The notes under the pieces: model-generated
Databases searched by the model: none
Seen by the model: the letters and a program-made list of their open reading frames with translations, nothing else
Told to the model about the DNA's origin: nothing
Assembly: GCF_016428645.1 (NCBI RefSeq)
Contig: NZ_JAELXW010000008.1
Location: 1 to 64,000, forward strand
From: Glycomyces salinus
GTDB taxonomy: Bacteria > Actinomycetota > Actinomycetes > Mycobacteriales > Micromonosporaceae
Direction: 5' to 3'
DNA length: 64,000 bases
Shown here: in pieces, positions 47,401 to 56,100 of the stretch
Position numbering within the stretch: position 1 is the first letter of the stretch
How the letters are laid out: every line of letters begins with the position of its first letter
Program-made: the position numbers and the translations under genes

Positions 47401-48140
47401 CGCTCACCGGCCTGGACGTCTTCTCCTACCAGATCGCGTTCTCCCCCGACGGCACCCGGATCGCGGCGGTGAGCAGCGACGGCGAGCTCGCGGTCTGGGA
47501 CCTGGACGCGGGCCCGGAGCCGGTCCATTCGCGAACCGCCGACGGGGAGATGTACGGGCTCGTGTACTCGCCGGACGGCGAGACGCTGGTGACCAGCGGA
47601 CCGGGAACCGTCCAGCTGTGGGAGGCGGCGGGGCTCGGCGGACCGGTCGAGCTCACCCTGCCCGCCGACGATGCGCTGCAGAACTTCAGCTCCCTGGGTT
47701 TCGCTCCGGACGGCTCGTTCCTGGCGGCGGCCAACGACAACGGCAACGCCTATCTGTGGGAGGCCGACGACCTCGCCTCGGCTCCGCGGCCGGTCACACT
47801 GCGGGGCAACGGGGCCACGATCCAGAACGTCTCGCTCAGCCCCGATGCCGAGTACCTGGTCGGGGCGAGCTACGACGGCAGCGGCATCATCTGGAGCCTC
47901 GAAGACCCCGCCTCGCCGCGACGGTATGCGGAGCTGAGCGGGTCCAGTTCACTGATCACGGCCGAGTTCAGCCGCGACGGCGCGGTCATCGCCGGGGCCG
48001 GAACCGATCCGGCGCCGCAGTTGTGGCTGACCGAGCCCGGTGCGGCCATCGAGTCGATCTGCTCCACGGCGGGAGTGGTCATCACCCGCGAGGAATGGGA
48101 GCGGCACGTGCCCGGGGTCGAGTACCGGCCGCCCTGTTAA
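44409..48140 (+). CDS. HTH - nSTAND1-like NTPase - transmembrane - WD40 protein
   Basis: A 1243-aa STAND-class protein. Order: HTH (about 18-80), hinge PYPGLRPFEPDEREWFFGRE (about 112-131), NTPase with Walker A GPSGSGKS (158-165) and Walker B VIVVDQMEEL (D217, Q218, E220, E221), the helical arm region to about 515, a membrane span (about 523-545), then WD40 repeats forming about two propellers (about 600-1210), ending EEWERHVPGVEYRPPC. STAND proteins are ligand-triggered ATPase switches; many nSTAND1/WD40 proteins act in signalling or conflict systems. Two adjacent ATGs exist (44406, 44409); the second is better spaced from GGAG. It is co-transcribed with the NTPase-less paralogue and divergent from a TPR scaffold. 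Ligand and output are unknown. Confidence 0.88.
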   Translation: MPDSSPEPSKAHFVDPSRIQTRIEFFEALKRLHDQSGKTFREVSRHIELSYQAVHGYVNGKHLPHARGENGKLFAQLLRTGYGIDDPAQLEAWSAALDRVATAPGPRSADETVPYPGLRPFEPDEREWFFGREELTERIRDLLGDGIETGTRSMLLVGPSGSGKSSLVNVAVVATVEEDERFADWTVERITPGPTPAKALAAALEERGTERLVIVVDQMEELWSEEVDPAERMRFLKALKACAEANAPEAFVVVVMRADFYEHVLRYRFLTEIASDRQVAVGPMSTGQLTAAIEGPARAVHTEVEPDLTARLLSDLDTDDVTAAGTLPLLALALRDLWGRGSRGSMSAADYRQTGGLADIVKRMAEETWGDFGTDEQRTAKELLTHMVSVQEDLPLTRRHIPGDQFDALRGANTEVDRVAGRLIASRLVVLDSDGLTLAHDVILRAWPRLTEWIEADRQRLAARSELWRSVDRWRRHGRDNSYLYPRRRLEAIREQLGPDAPLSTLEEEFLEAAQVRAERTQGLRRALTATMAVLLAASLVSMFIAINQHSQAERQRVEAESRFIAARSEQLRESDPALARQLAVAAYATAPTLEARSALLSATAIPAITRLPGTAPAVVDRMAVSPDGDRLAAAPDNGEAWVWDTAEPSEPALLVSNLPEVDEVTRSVRWRADGMLYSAGDSGTVYLHDFSSPSDPRLAATATGPVGPVNFIDVHLPSGAVAVGTDTDLWLWSDPDLGGEPLRLRGPGGRILGTAFSPDGSLLAAAGYDGLVAVHDLEAADADSEPMLLDVGHERFVSIAFSPDGSLLAAGTSAGPVVLWDTGSLEPLTELTGPAGWADAIAFVPGTPFLASAATDGLWLWNHESGGASWFPSDSPAEEVVVSPEDGAVFVGFADGDVQRWTLPGPVLTSPTEVVRNVYFLGDGSTLAAASNDAAIWLWDVGEPGAARGPIGELRPEGGRLITLVTGTVDGSLLASADLDGRIWVWDLTEPDAPPRALTGLDVFSYQIAFSPDGTRIAAVSSDGELAVWDLDAGPEPVHSRTADGEMYGLVYSPDGETLVTSGPGTVQLWEAAGLGGPVELTLPADDALQNFSSLGFAPDGSFLAAANDNGNAYLWEADDLASAPRPVTLRGNGATIQNVSLSPDAEYLVGASYDGSGIIWSLEDPASPRRYAELSGSSSLITAEFSRDGAVIAGAGTDPAPQLWLTEPGAAIESICSTAGVVITREEWERHVPGVEYRPPC

Positions 48141-48161
48141 GGCTCTGACCTTGTCAAACTG

Positions 48162-48171
48162 TGTCCGGACA
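48162..48171. promoter_or_regulatory. Palindrome TGTCCGGACA upstream of the DUF4333-like gene
   Basis: The exact 10-bp palindrome found at 42638-42647 recurs 91 bp upstream of the DUF4333-like gene, suggesting shared control of the flanking membrane protein and the TPR/WD40 genes. Confidence 0.5.
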
Positions 48172-48262
48172 ACTCCGCGGCACTGGTGATCACTGTGGAC
48201 TGGATGCGAGAGTTCGAAGTAAGGGCGCCCGATTGCCAGCTTCGAACCGAAAGGCCCTTCAA

Positions 48263-48862
48263 ATGCATCGAGTCAACAATCACTCCGAATGCAGCGGTCT
48301 GCTGACGGCCGCCGCGGTCACGCTCATCGACGTGTTCACGGCGGCACTTCCCGCCTCCGCTACCGAGGCCGCCGAATCCGGCGCCGCCCGGACGGAAGCC
48401 CTCGCGAGCGAGGACTCGGTCCGAAATGCCGCCGGATCGTCGGCCCAGCTCGAGATCGGGGGCAACACGGTGTTCGCCGCCATCGCATTCATCATCGTTC
48501 TGGTCGTCGTCTTCCGCAAGATCAAGTCGGACAGGGAGAAGCAGCAGAACAGGGTGATCGTGCACGTCGCGGCGCCCCAAGCCAGGCGAAGGCCCGTCAT
48601 CCGCTGGCTGATCCTCGCCGCCGCAGTCGCCGGAGTCCTGGCCCAATCCGACGGTTCCTTCAGCCGGACGGATCTCGAGGCCGAGATCTCCAGGAGCTAC
48701 GAGACCAGGAACGGCCAGCGCCCCACCAGCGTCACCTGCCCGAGCATCTTCCCGCAGCAACCGGGCGCGACGATCGAATGCCGGATCGAGGCCCCGGAAC
48801 AACCGACCGTCTCCGCGGAGGTCGAGATCGTCGACGACGGCTACCGAATCAACTGGCCCTAG
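48263..48862 (+). CDS. DUF4333-like membrane protein
   Basis: A 199-aa protein. An N-terminal hydrophobic segment (LLTAAAVTLIDVFTAALPASA, about 13-33) may be a signal peptide or span. A second span (NTVFAAIAFIIVLVVVFRKI, about 73-93), a basic loop and a third span (IRWLILAAAVAGVLA, about 113-128) follow. The C-terminal domain of about 65 residues has the DUF4333 pattern VTCPSIFPQQPGATIECRI with a paired-Cys motif. The ATG at 48263 follows AAAGG at 9 nt. DUF4333 domains occur in actinobacterial secreted or membrane proteins of unknown role. A shared palindrome upstream connects it to the TPR/STAND locus. Confidence 0.7.
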   Translation: MHRVNNHSECSGLLTAAAVTLIDVFTAALPASATEAAESGAARTEALASEDSVRNAAGSSAQLEIGGNTVFAAIAFIIVLVVVFRKIKSDREKQQNRVIVHVAAPQARRRPVIRWLILAAAVAGVLAQSDGSFSRTDLEAEISRSYETRNGQRPTSVTCPSIFPQQPGATIECRIEAPEQPTVSAEVEIVDDGYRINWP

Positions 48863-49066
48863 TGTTCTTCACAAGACGGCCGCCACGATGGGAGGCCAGT
48901 TGAATGGCCGGGAACGCTGGTCTCCAGCTGGCCGCCCTCACTGGTTCGGAGCGCGGTTCGTCACGCGAAGGCCGCGATGAGTCGGGGCCGATCACAAGTC
49001 CTGTAGGGATGGTGCTCAGCCGGTATTGCGGGCGGCAGCCCGACCGCCAATGATCAGGAAGCCCTC

Positions 49067-49384
49067 ATGATCGACCCCTTCACCGACGCACCCATTCCGC
49101 CCCGGGGTGATCGGCCACCCGAGAACGGCATCGGCACCACCGCGCTCGTCCTCGCGCTGATCGCGTTCGCGTTCTTGTGGCTGCCGATGCTCTACCTTTT
49201 CACCTGGCCCGTCGCTCTGCTGGCCGTCGTCTTCGGCGCCATCGGCCTCAACCGGGCCCGCACCGGCCTCGCCACCAACCGCAGCGCCGCGGCCGGCGGG
49301 TTCTTCGGCGGACTCGGGGCCCTGGTCGTCATGGCCCTGTGGGTGATCATCAGCCTCTCGAACGGCCCATTCCCGTCCACCTGA
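49067..49384 (+). CDS. DUF4190-like small membrane protein
   Basis: A 105-aa protein. A short Pro-rich N-terminus is followed by two hydrophobic spans (TALVLALIAFAFLWLPMLYL with continuation, and GGFFGGLGALVVMALWVIIS) separated by GLNRARTGLATNRSAA, the layout of DUF4190 proteins of actinobacteria. CAGGAAG precedes the ATG. Function is unknown; such proteins are small integral membrane subunits. The 204 bp before it hold no feature I can support. Confidence 0.7.
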   Translation: MIDPFTDAPIPPRGDRPPENGIGTTALVLALIAFAFLWLPMLYLFTWPVALLAVVFGAIGLNRARTGLATNRSAAAGGFFGGLGALVVMALWVIISLSNGPFPST

Positions 49385-49704
49385 CGCGCCGTACCACCAC
49401 CAGGTCAGCGACTACCGACACCGGCCGACCCACCAGACCTGCGAGGTCGCCCGGGTCCGACGGTGATACCGGGCGAGAAGTGCGACCGATATGCCCCCTC
49501 CATCCACGCACTGAGGTCCTGGTGCTGATCCTTCTGCACCGCGGTCGAATTGGGTGGTTCGGGTGGGTTGAGGAGATCCAGGATCCATCCCGCGACGCCG
49601 CTCGACAGACCTCCTGCTCTGCGGGCCGGGACCTTCGCCCCTCCCGCACTCCCGCCCGAACGGCGACGATTGCACTAGTACCAGTTGTCATGGGGGGAAT
49701 TCCG
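49385..49704. other. 320-bp intergenic region before the hypoxia module
   Basis: No convincing gene. The last 80 bp contain the DosR-like box annotated at 49628-49641 and a GGGGGGA ribosome site for the PNPOx-fold gene. The rest shows no clear promoter or hairpin. Confidence 0.5.
49628..49641. promoter_or_regulatory. DosR-like box upstream of the PNPOx-fold gene
   Basis: GGGACCTTCGCCCC matches 11 of 14 positions of the mycobacterial DosR/DevR consensus GGGACTWWAGTCCC. It is centred about 70 bp upstream of the GTG start at 49705, the spacing also seen for the USP box. Confidence 0.55.
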
Positions 49705-50259
49705 GTGCAGACGCAGCGAAAACTCATCGAGCTCGATCGTGCCCAGGCACTCGGGCTGCTCGCGCGCGCCTCGTTCGGGCGCGTCGTGTTCACGATCGGA
49801 GGGCTGCCCACCGTTCGCCCGCTCAACCACGTCGTCGTCGACGAGGAGGTCATCGTCCATACCAGGGGCGAGACGGCGTTCGCGAAGTCGGTGCTGAAGG
49901 CGGGCGGCCTGGTGGTGGCCTACCAGGCGGACGAGATCGATCCGCACGGCCGTCTGGGCTGGAGCGTGGTCGTCTCCGGCACGGCCTACGTGGTCGACGA
50001 TCCCAGCCGGGCCAAGCGCCTCGCACGCCAGGTCCGAACGTGGATCGACCACCCGGTGGACACCGTGATCGCCATCAAGCCGCAGGTCGTCTCCGGCTTC
50101 CGCCTCACTTTCCCGAAGCTGTCAACTCCAGCCGCGGCGGACGGGCCTGGTGGAGCGCGCCGGTTCGCGGCCGCGGGAGCGGTAGACGATGTAGGGCCGG
50201 AACAGGTAGCCCACGGGCGCACTGAAGGCGTGGACCAGGCGGCTGAACGGGAAGAGTGA
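49705..50259 (+). CDS. Pyridoxamine 5'-phosphate oxidase-fold (flavin/F420-type) protein
   Basis: A 184-aa protein. The split-barrel core (about 1-145) has the family pattern ELDRAQALGLLARASFGRVV near the start, PTVRPLNHVVVDEEVIVHTR in the middle and SGTAYVVDD toward the end, as in small flavin- or F420-binding PNPOx-like proteins, several of which belong to DosR regulons. GTG at 49705 is used because GGGGGGA precedes it; an ATG at 49690 lacks a site. The last about 40 residues overlap the 3' end of narI on the other strand and are not family-like, so the original stop may have been lost. A DosR-like box lies upstream. Confidence 0.75.
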   Translation: MQTQRKLIELDRAQALGLLARASFGRVVFTIGGLPTVRPLNHVVVDEEVIVHTRGETAFAKSVLKAGGLVVAYQADEIDPHGRLGWSVVVSGTAYVVDDPSRAKRLARQVRTWIDHPVDTVIAIKPQVVSGFRLTFPKLSTPAAADGPGGARRFAAAGAVDDVGPEQVAHGRTEGVDQAAEREE

Positions 50260-50865
50260 GAACAGACCGAGGCCGATCAGGACATGGATCTTGAAGCCGG
50301 TCGAGGCCGCCGACATCGCCGCGACGTCCGGTTGCAGGACCCAGATGCTGCGGAACCACACCGAGACGGTCTGGCGGTAGTCGACCTCCACGCCGCCGGT
50401 GAAGCCGCTGTAGGCCGACAGGAGCGTCACCGCCAGGCCCGAGACGATCGCGGCGGTCAGCACCAGGTACATGGTCTTGTCGTTGACGGTGGTGGCGCTG
50501 AAGACCGGGCCGGTGGTGCGGCGCCGGTAGATCAGCAGGGCGATCCCGCCGAGGGTGGCGATCCCGGCGATGACGCCCATGGAGAGCGCCAGGACGTGGT
50601 ACGCCTCGTCGCTCAGGCCCACCGCGTGGGTCCACGACTCGGGGATCAGGAGGCCGACCGCGTGCCCTACGATCACCACGAGGAGCCCGAAGTGGAACAC
50701 AGGGCTGGCGATCCGCAGCAGCCGGGATTCGTACAGCTGCGAGGATCGGGTGGTCCAGCCGAACCGGTCGTAGCGGTAGCGCCAGACCGTACCGCCTACG
50801 AGGACGGCCAGCACCACGTACGGCAGTGCGCCCCACGCGAGGTAATCGAGCGAGGTCGGGGTCAT
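50122..50865 (-). CDS. narI: Respiratory nitrate reductase gamma subunit
   Basis: A 247-aa cytochrome b subunit that anchors NarGH and oxidises menaquinol. Five spans are visible, beginning LAWGALPYVVLAVLVGGTVW, with the family features RYDRFGWTTRSSQLYESRLLR, His-containing helices (FHFGLLVVIVGHAVG for one heme) and a C-terminal SRLVHAFSAPVGYLFRPYIVYR. The ATG overlaps the narJ stop (ATGA), with GGAGGAT upstream. It is the last gene of narGHJI. Its 3' end runs 138 bp into the convergent PNPOx-fold gene. Confidence 0.93.
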   Translation of the reverse strand: MTPTSLDYLAWGALPYVVLAVLVGGTVWRYRYDRFGWTTRSSQLYESRLLRIASPVFHFGLLVVIVGHAVGLLIPESWTHAVGLSDEAYHVLALSMGVIAGIATLGGIALLIYRRRTTGPVFSATTVNDKTMYLVLTAAIVSGLAVTLLSAYSGFTGGVEVDYRQTVSVWFRSIWVLQPDVAAMSAASTGFKIHVLIGLGLFSLFPFSRLVHAFSAPVGYLFRPYIVYRSRGREPARSTRPVRRGWS

Positions 50866-51503
50866 CGGGATCCTCCGGCGGGGTCGAGGACGGTCGGCAT
50901 GCCGAGCGGGATCACCCCGCCGTACGGGTCGAGTCCGACGTCTTCGGAGGGCGGACCTCCGGTGGCGAGACGCATGGCCTGGCGGCGGGTCTCGTCGCCG
51001 GGCGGCGGCAATGTGAAGGCGACGGCGTCGAGGACGTCGGCGTAGGGGGTGCCGTGTTCGTGCAGGGCGCTGCGGAGCAGCTCGATGCCGGGCTGGAACG
51101 CCGCGAGGAGGCGCCGACCCCATTCCCGGTCGCCGCGGGCGGCGAATTCGAGGAGTACCGAAAGGTGGTCGGGCAATTCGTCATCGGCCAGCCGCCAGCC
51201 GCAGCCGGCGTAGATCTCCTTGAGCCTGGCCAGCGCGTGGCCGCGCCGCCGCGTGTCGCCGTCGGTGTAGTAGGTCATGTGCAGGGCGCGGCGCCGCCTC
51301 ATGTCGAAGGTCTGCACGAAGTGGGCGCCGAGGTCGATCTCGCCGGTGGCGGCGGCGTGGTCGGCGAACCGGTTCAAGGAGCGGGCCGCGCGGTCCTGCG
51401 GTGCTTCGGCTATCGCCGTCCGCACCAGGCCGAGCCGGTCATAGAAGTCGCGGTCGGGGTAGCACAGCAGCACGGCGGCGGCCTGCCTGATCAGGGCGTT
51501 CAT
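50862..51503 (-). CDS. narJ: Nitrate reductase molybdenum cofactor assembly chaperone
   Basis: A 213-aa NarJ/TorD-like chaperone needed to insert the molybdenum cofactor into NarG; it is not part of the final enzyme. Family features are AAAVLLCYPDRDFYDRL at the start, HFVQTFDMRRRRALHMTYYT in the middle and DELPDHLSVLLEF near residue 108. The ATG at 51503 has GGAGG about 8 nt upstream. It overlaps narH by 4 bp at its start and narI by 4 bp at its end, as in most nar operons. Confidence 0.92.
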   Translation of the reverse strand: MNALIRQAAAVLLCYPDRDFYDRLGLVRTAIAEAPQDRAARSLNRFADHAAATGEIDLGAHFVQTFDMRRRRALHMTYYTDGDTRRRGHALARLKEIYAGCGWRLADDELPDHLSVLLEFAARGDREWGRRLLAAFQPGIELLRSALHEHGTPYADVLDAVAFTLPPPGDETRRQAMRLATGGPPSEDVGLDPYGGVIPLGMPTVLDPAGGSR

Positions 51504-53182
51504 GCCTGGTCCTCCTTCTTGGGCGGGAACAGGCCCGGCGGGCGGCCGTTGCCGTCCCAGTTGAGCAGGTTGACCCGCCGTGGCGGGCCGGAGCGCTCGT
51601 CGCTGGTCTGCCGGTCGCGCAGGGCGTGGAAGTTCTCCACGGTGGCCGGTTCGGGCCGTCCGGAGGCTTCGCCGAAGGGGGTCGGTCCGCCCATACCGCC
51701 CATGCCGGGGCCGCCGTCGAAGTCGAGGCTGCACCCGATCTCCTCGATGACGCCTTTGTCGGTCTCGTCGACGCCGTAGGCGGTGGGGATGACGTACCGC
51801 TCGTCGTATTTGGCGAGCGCCAGGAGCCGGTACATGCGTTCGATGTCGGTGCCGGTCATGCCGACCGATTCGGCGATGGACTCGTCGCGGTCCTGTCCGA
51901 GGTTGATGCGGCGCATGTAGGAGCGCATCGCGGCGAGCTTGCGGAGCGTGGCCTCGACCGGGGCGGGGTCGCCGGCGGTGAACAGCTCGGCGAGGTATTC
52001 GACCGGGATGCGCAGTGCGTCGATGGCGCCGAACAGGTTTCCGGCGTCCTCACCGTCGTGGCCGGTGGAGGTGAGGGAGTCGACCACGGGTGATAGCGGC
52101 GGGATGTACCAGACCATCGGCATGGTCCGGTACTCCGGGTGCAACGGGAGCGCAACGCCGAATTCCTTGACCAGGAGGTGGATCGGGCTGCGCTGTGCTG
52201 ACTCGATCCAGCGGTCGGGGATGCCGTCGCGGCGGGCCGCGGCGCGGACTTCGGGGTCGTTCGGGTCGAGGAGGACCTCGAGCTGCGCGGGGTAGAGGTC
52301 CTCCTCGTCCTTGACGGCGGCCGCGGCCCTCACGCGCTCGGCGTCGTAGAGGACGACGCCGAGGTAGCGCAGGCGGCCGACACAGGTCTCGGAACACACC
52401 GTCGGCTGGCCGACCTCGATGCGCGGATAGCAGAGCGTGCACTTCTCGGCCTTGCCGGTCTTGTGGTTGAAGTAGACCTTCTTGTAGGGGCAGCCGGTGA
52501 CGCACATGCGCCAGCCGCGGCACTTGTCCTGGTCGACCAAGACGATGCCGTCCTCGGCGCGCTTGTACATCGCGCCCGAGGGGCAGCTGGCGACACAGGA
52601 GGGGTTGAGGCAGTGCTCGCAGATGCGCGGCAGATAGAACATGAAGGTCTCTTCGAATGAGAACTTGACCTGTTCGCCGAGCTTCTGCGCGATAGGGTCC
52701 TGCGAGCCGAGCTCCTCGCCGCCGCCGAGGTCGTCGTCCCAGTTGGCACTCCATGAGATGTCCATGGGTTCGCCCGAGATGAGCGAGCGGGGCCGGGCGA
52801 CGGGGATGTCGTCGCCGAGCGGGGCGGTGATGAGGTTCTCGTAGTCGTACGTCCAGGGCTCGTAGTAGTCCTGGATGGACGGCATCTTGGGGTTGGCGAA
52901 GATCGTCGCGAGCTTCTTGAGCCGCCCGCCGGCCTTGGGTTTGAGGCGGCCGGTCCGGGTGCGTTTCCATCCGCCTTCCCAGCGTTCCTGGTCTTCGTAG
53001 CGGCGAGGATAGCCCTGGCCGGGACGGGTCTCGACGTTGTTGAACCAGACGTATTCGACGCCGCTGCGGTTGGTCCACGCCTGTTTGCAGGTGACCGAGC
53101 AGGTGTGGCAGCCGATGCATTTGTCGAGGTTCATGACCATCGCGACTTGGGCCATTACCTTGCCGATCCGTTCGGGGGCCAT
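51500..53182 (-). CDS. narH: Respiratory nitrate reductase beta subunit
   Basis: A 560-aa iron-sulfur subunit carrying electrons from NarI to NarG. Four Cys groups are visible: C22-x2-C25-x2-C28-x3-C32 (KCIGCHTCSVTC), CEHCLNPSCVASC, CRGWRMCVTGC (Trp replaces the second Cys, as in the [3Fe-4S] cluster) and CTLCYPR with CSETCVGR. The first binding segment, ferredoxin-like core and C-terminal helical domain are full length. GGAGGTGA precedes the ATG at 53182, which overlaps the narG stop by one base. Confidence 0.94.
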   Translation of the reverse strand: MAPERIGKVMAQVAMVMNLDKCIGCHTCSVTCKQAWTNRSGVEYVWFNNVETRPGQGYPRRYEDQERWEGGWKRTRTGRLKPKAGGRLKKLATIFANPKMPSIQDYYEPWTYDYENLITAPLGDDIPVARPRSLISGEPMDISWSANWDDDLGGGEELGSQDPIAQKLGEQVKFSFEETFMFYLPRICEHCLNPSCVASCPSGAMYKRAEDGIVLVDQDKCRGWRMCVTGCPYKKVYFNHKTGKAEKCTLCYPRIEVGQPTVCSETCVGRLRYLGVVLYDAERVRAAAAVKDEEDLYPAQLEVLLDPNDPEVRAAARRDGIPDRWIESAQRSPIHLLVKEFGVALPLHPEYRTMPMVWYIPPLSPVVDSLTSTGHDGEDAGNLFGAIDALRIPVEYLAELFTAGDPAPVEATLRKLAAMRSYMRRINLGQDRDESIAESVGMTGTDIERMYRLLALAKYDERYVIPTAYGVDETDKGVIEEIGCSLDFDGGPGMGGMGGPTPFGEASGRPEPATVENFHALRDRQTSDERSGPPRRVNLLNWDGNGRPPGLFPPKKEDQA

Positions 53183-56100
53183 CAATAGGTCACCTCCGTG
53201 GTGCGCTTGCGGACCACCGTCACTTCGTCTCGCTGGTTGCCGGTCGGTCCGATGTAGTTGAACGCGTAGCTGAACTGCGCGTAGCCGCCGATCAGGTGGG
53301 TCGGCTTGATCAGCAGGCGGGTCAGGGAGTTGTGGATGCCGCCCCGCTTGCCGGTGGTCTCGGTCTTCGGCACGTTCACGACCCGCTCCTGGGCGTGGTA
53401 CATGTAGACCGTCCCGGTCGGCATCCGGTGTGAGACCACCAGACGCGCCGACACCACGCCGTTGCGGTTCACCGCTTCGACCCAGTCGTTGTCCGCCGCG
53501 CCGATGACCTCGGCGTCGGCCGGGCTCATCCAGATCGTCGGGCCGCCGCGCGAGAGCGTCAGCATCAGCAGGTTGTCCTGGTATTCGGAGTGGATGGACC
53601 ACTTCGAGTGCGGCGTGAGGTATCTGACGGTCACCTCGCGTTCGCCGGTCGGGCCGATCCGCGGCTCGTCGAACAGTTCGTGCATGTTCAGCGGCGGGCG
53701 GTAGACCGGCAGCGCCTCCCCGAATTCGTGCATCCAGTCGTGGTCGACGTAGAAGTGCATTCTTCCGGTCAGGGTGTGCCAGGGCTTGTCGTGCTCGACG
53801 TTGATGGTGAACGGCGAGTATCGCCGGTCGTGGGACTCCTTGCCCGACCATTCCGGGCTGGCGCCGACCGGTGTGGGACCCCTCTGGGTGTCGCTGAAGA
53901 CCACCCGCCGCTCGCTCGAGGCGTGGATGAGCTCGTCGAAGTCGGTGCCGGTGCGCTCGGCGAGGCGCGTGAAGCCCTGGGCGGCGAGGCGGCCGTTGCT
54001 GGTGCCCGACAGGGCCAGGATCATCTCGCAGACCTTGACGTCGGTGTCGATCGCGGGCCTGCCGGCGGCCGGACCGCTCGGGACGGTGCCGTTGCGTTCG
54101 GCGAGCCAGCGGATCTCGGCGTCGGGTGTGAACGAGACGCCTTTGACGGGGAGCCCGGCGGTCTCGGCGAGCGGGCCGATCGCGGCGAGTTTGGCGGCGA
54201 CGGCCGGGTAGTCGCGCTCGACGGCGATGAGGTTCGGCATGGTGCTGCCGGGGATCGGAGTCGCGCCTGCGGGCTTCCAGTCCGGGGCGATGCCGCCGGG
54301 CTGGGCGAGCTCGCCGGGGCTGTCGTGCTGGTGCGGCGCGGCCACGATGTCGGTGCCGGTGCCGAGGTGGGTCTCGGCGAGCTGCGAGAAGCGCTTCGCG
54401 AGGGTCTGGAATGCCTCGAAATCGGTGCGCGCCTGCCAGGGCGGGTCGATCGCCGGGGAGAAGGCGTGCACGAACGGATGCATGTCGGTGGTGGACAGGT
54501 CGTGTTTCTCATACCAGGTGGCCGCGGGCAGCACGATGTCGGACATGAGCGTCGTGCTGGTCATCCTGAAGTCCAGCGACAAGAGCAGGTCGAGTTTGCC
54601 CTCGGGTGCGTCCTCGTGCCAGGTCACGTCGGCGGGCCGGTGCTCGGGGCCGGCCTCGGCGCCCTGGACCGCGGAGGCGGTGCCGAGGAGGTGGCGCAAG
54701 AAGTACTCGTTGCCCTTGGCCGAGGAGCCCAGCAGGTTGGCCCGCCACACGGTCAGCACCCGGGGCCAGTTCTCGGGCGCGTCGGGGTCCTCGGCGGCGA
54801 AGCGCAGTTCGCCGGAGGCGAGCTGCTCGGCGATGTACTCCCCCGGCGGTTTGCCCGCGTCGGCCGCCTCGCGGCCGAGGGCGAGCGGATTGCGGTCGAA
54901 GGTCGGGTACGAGGGCATCCAGCCCATGCGGGCCGAGGCCGCCACGAGGTCGGCGGTGTGCTTCCCGGCGAGGGCGCCGGGACCGGTGGCGGAGGTGAGG
55001 GCGTCGGCGTTGTAGGTGTCGTATCGCCACTGGTCGGTGTGCAGATACCAGTAGGCGGTTCCGGCCATGAAGCGCGCCGGGCGGGTCCAGTCCATCGCCG
55101 AGGCGTACGTGGCCCAGCCGGTGTGCGTGCGGCACTTCTCCTGGCCGACGTAGTGGGCCCAGCCTCCGCCGTTGACGCCCTGGCAGCCGGTAAGCAGCAG
55201 CAGGGTGAAGAAGGCGCGGTACATGGTGTCGCCGTGGAACCACTGGTTGGTGCCCGCGCCGAGGATGATCATGGCGCGTCCGCCGGTGGCCTTCGCGGTG
55301 TCGGCGAACTCGCGGGCGATGCGGACGGCCCGCTCGGCCGAGACGGCCGTGATCGACTCCTGCCAGGCGGGCGTGCAGGGTTCGGTCGGATCGTCGTAGC
55401 CGCTGGGCCAGGTCCCGGGCAGTCCGGGCCGGTGGACCCCGTATTGAGCCATGAGCAGGTCGAACACGGTCGTGACGGTGCGGTCGCCGACACGGCGCAC
55501 CGGGACGCCCCGCACCAGGTGGTCCCCGTCGCAGTCGAAGCGGGGCAGGCGGATCTCGGCGGTCTCGGCGCCCTCGCCGTAGAGGCTCAGGCGGGGCTTG
55601 TGTTCGCCGAGGTCGAGGTTCCATCGTCCCGGGTGGTCCGGGTCCCACCGGTCGCCGAGGGTGCCGTTGGGGGCCACGACCTCGTCGGTGGATTCGTCGA
55701 CGAACATCGGCTTCCACTCGGCGTACGGTTCGTCGACGCCGAGCGCGGCCCGGTTCAGGAACTTGCCGGGCACCTGATATCCGTCCTGTTCGGATAGCTC
55801 TATGAGGAAGGGCAGGTCGGTGAACTTGCGGACGTACCGGTCGAACTCCGGAGTGGGACCGGCCTCGCCGCGCCCTCCGAAGTGCTCGCTGAGGATCACG
55901 TGGCCCATCGCCATCGCCAGCGCGCCGTCGGTCCCCGGGTGCGGAGCCAGCCACTCGTCGGCGAATTTAGTGGCGTCCGAGTAGTCGGGTGAGACGACCA
56001 CGACCTTCTGACCCCGGTAGCGGGCCTCGGCCATCCAGTGCGCGTCGGGGGTGCGCGTGACCGGGACGTTCGAGCCCCACAGGACGAGGTAGGCGGCGTC

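Noticed and set aside
42867-47528. Long minus-strand open frame opposite the two WD40 genes
   Set aside because: It reflects codon bias of the WD40 genes. The plus-strand frames carry HTH, Walker and WD40 motifs and ribosome sites.
43318-48140. DNA direct repeats suggestive of an array
   Set aside because: They are WD40 blade repeats at protein level, irregular in spacing and diverged. They are not CRISPR or tandem DNA repeats.
48863-49066. Possible small RNA or gene between the DUF4333-like and DUF4190-like genes
   Set aside because: It shows only scattered short inverted repeats and no promoter-terminator pair or coding frame.
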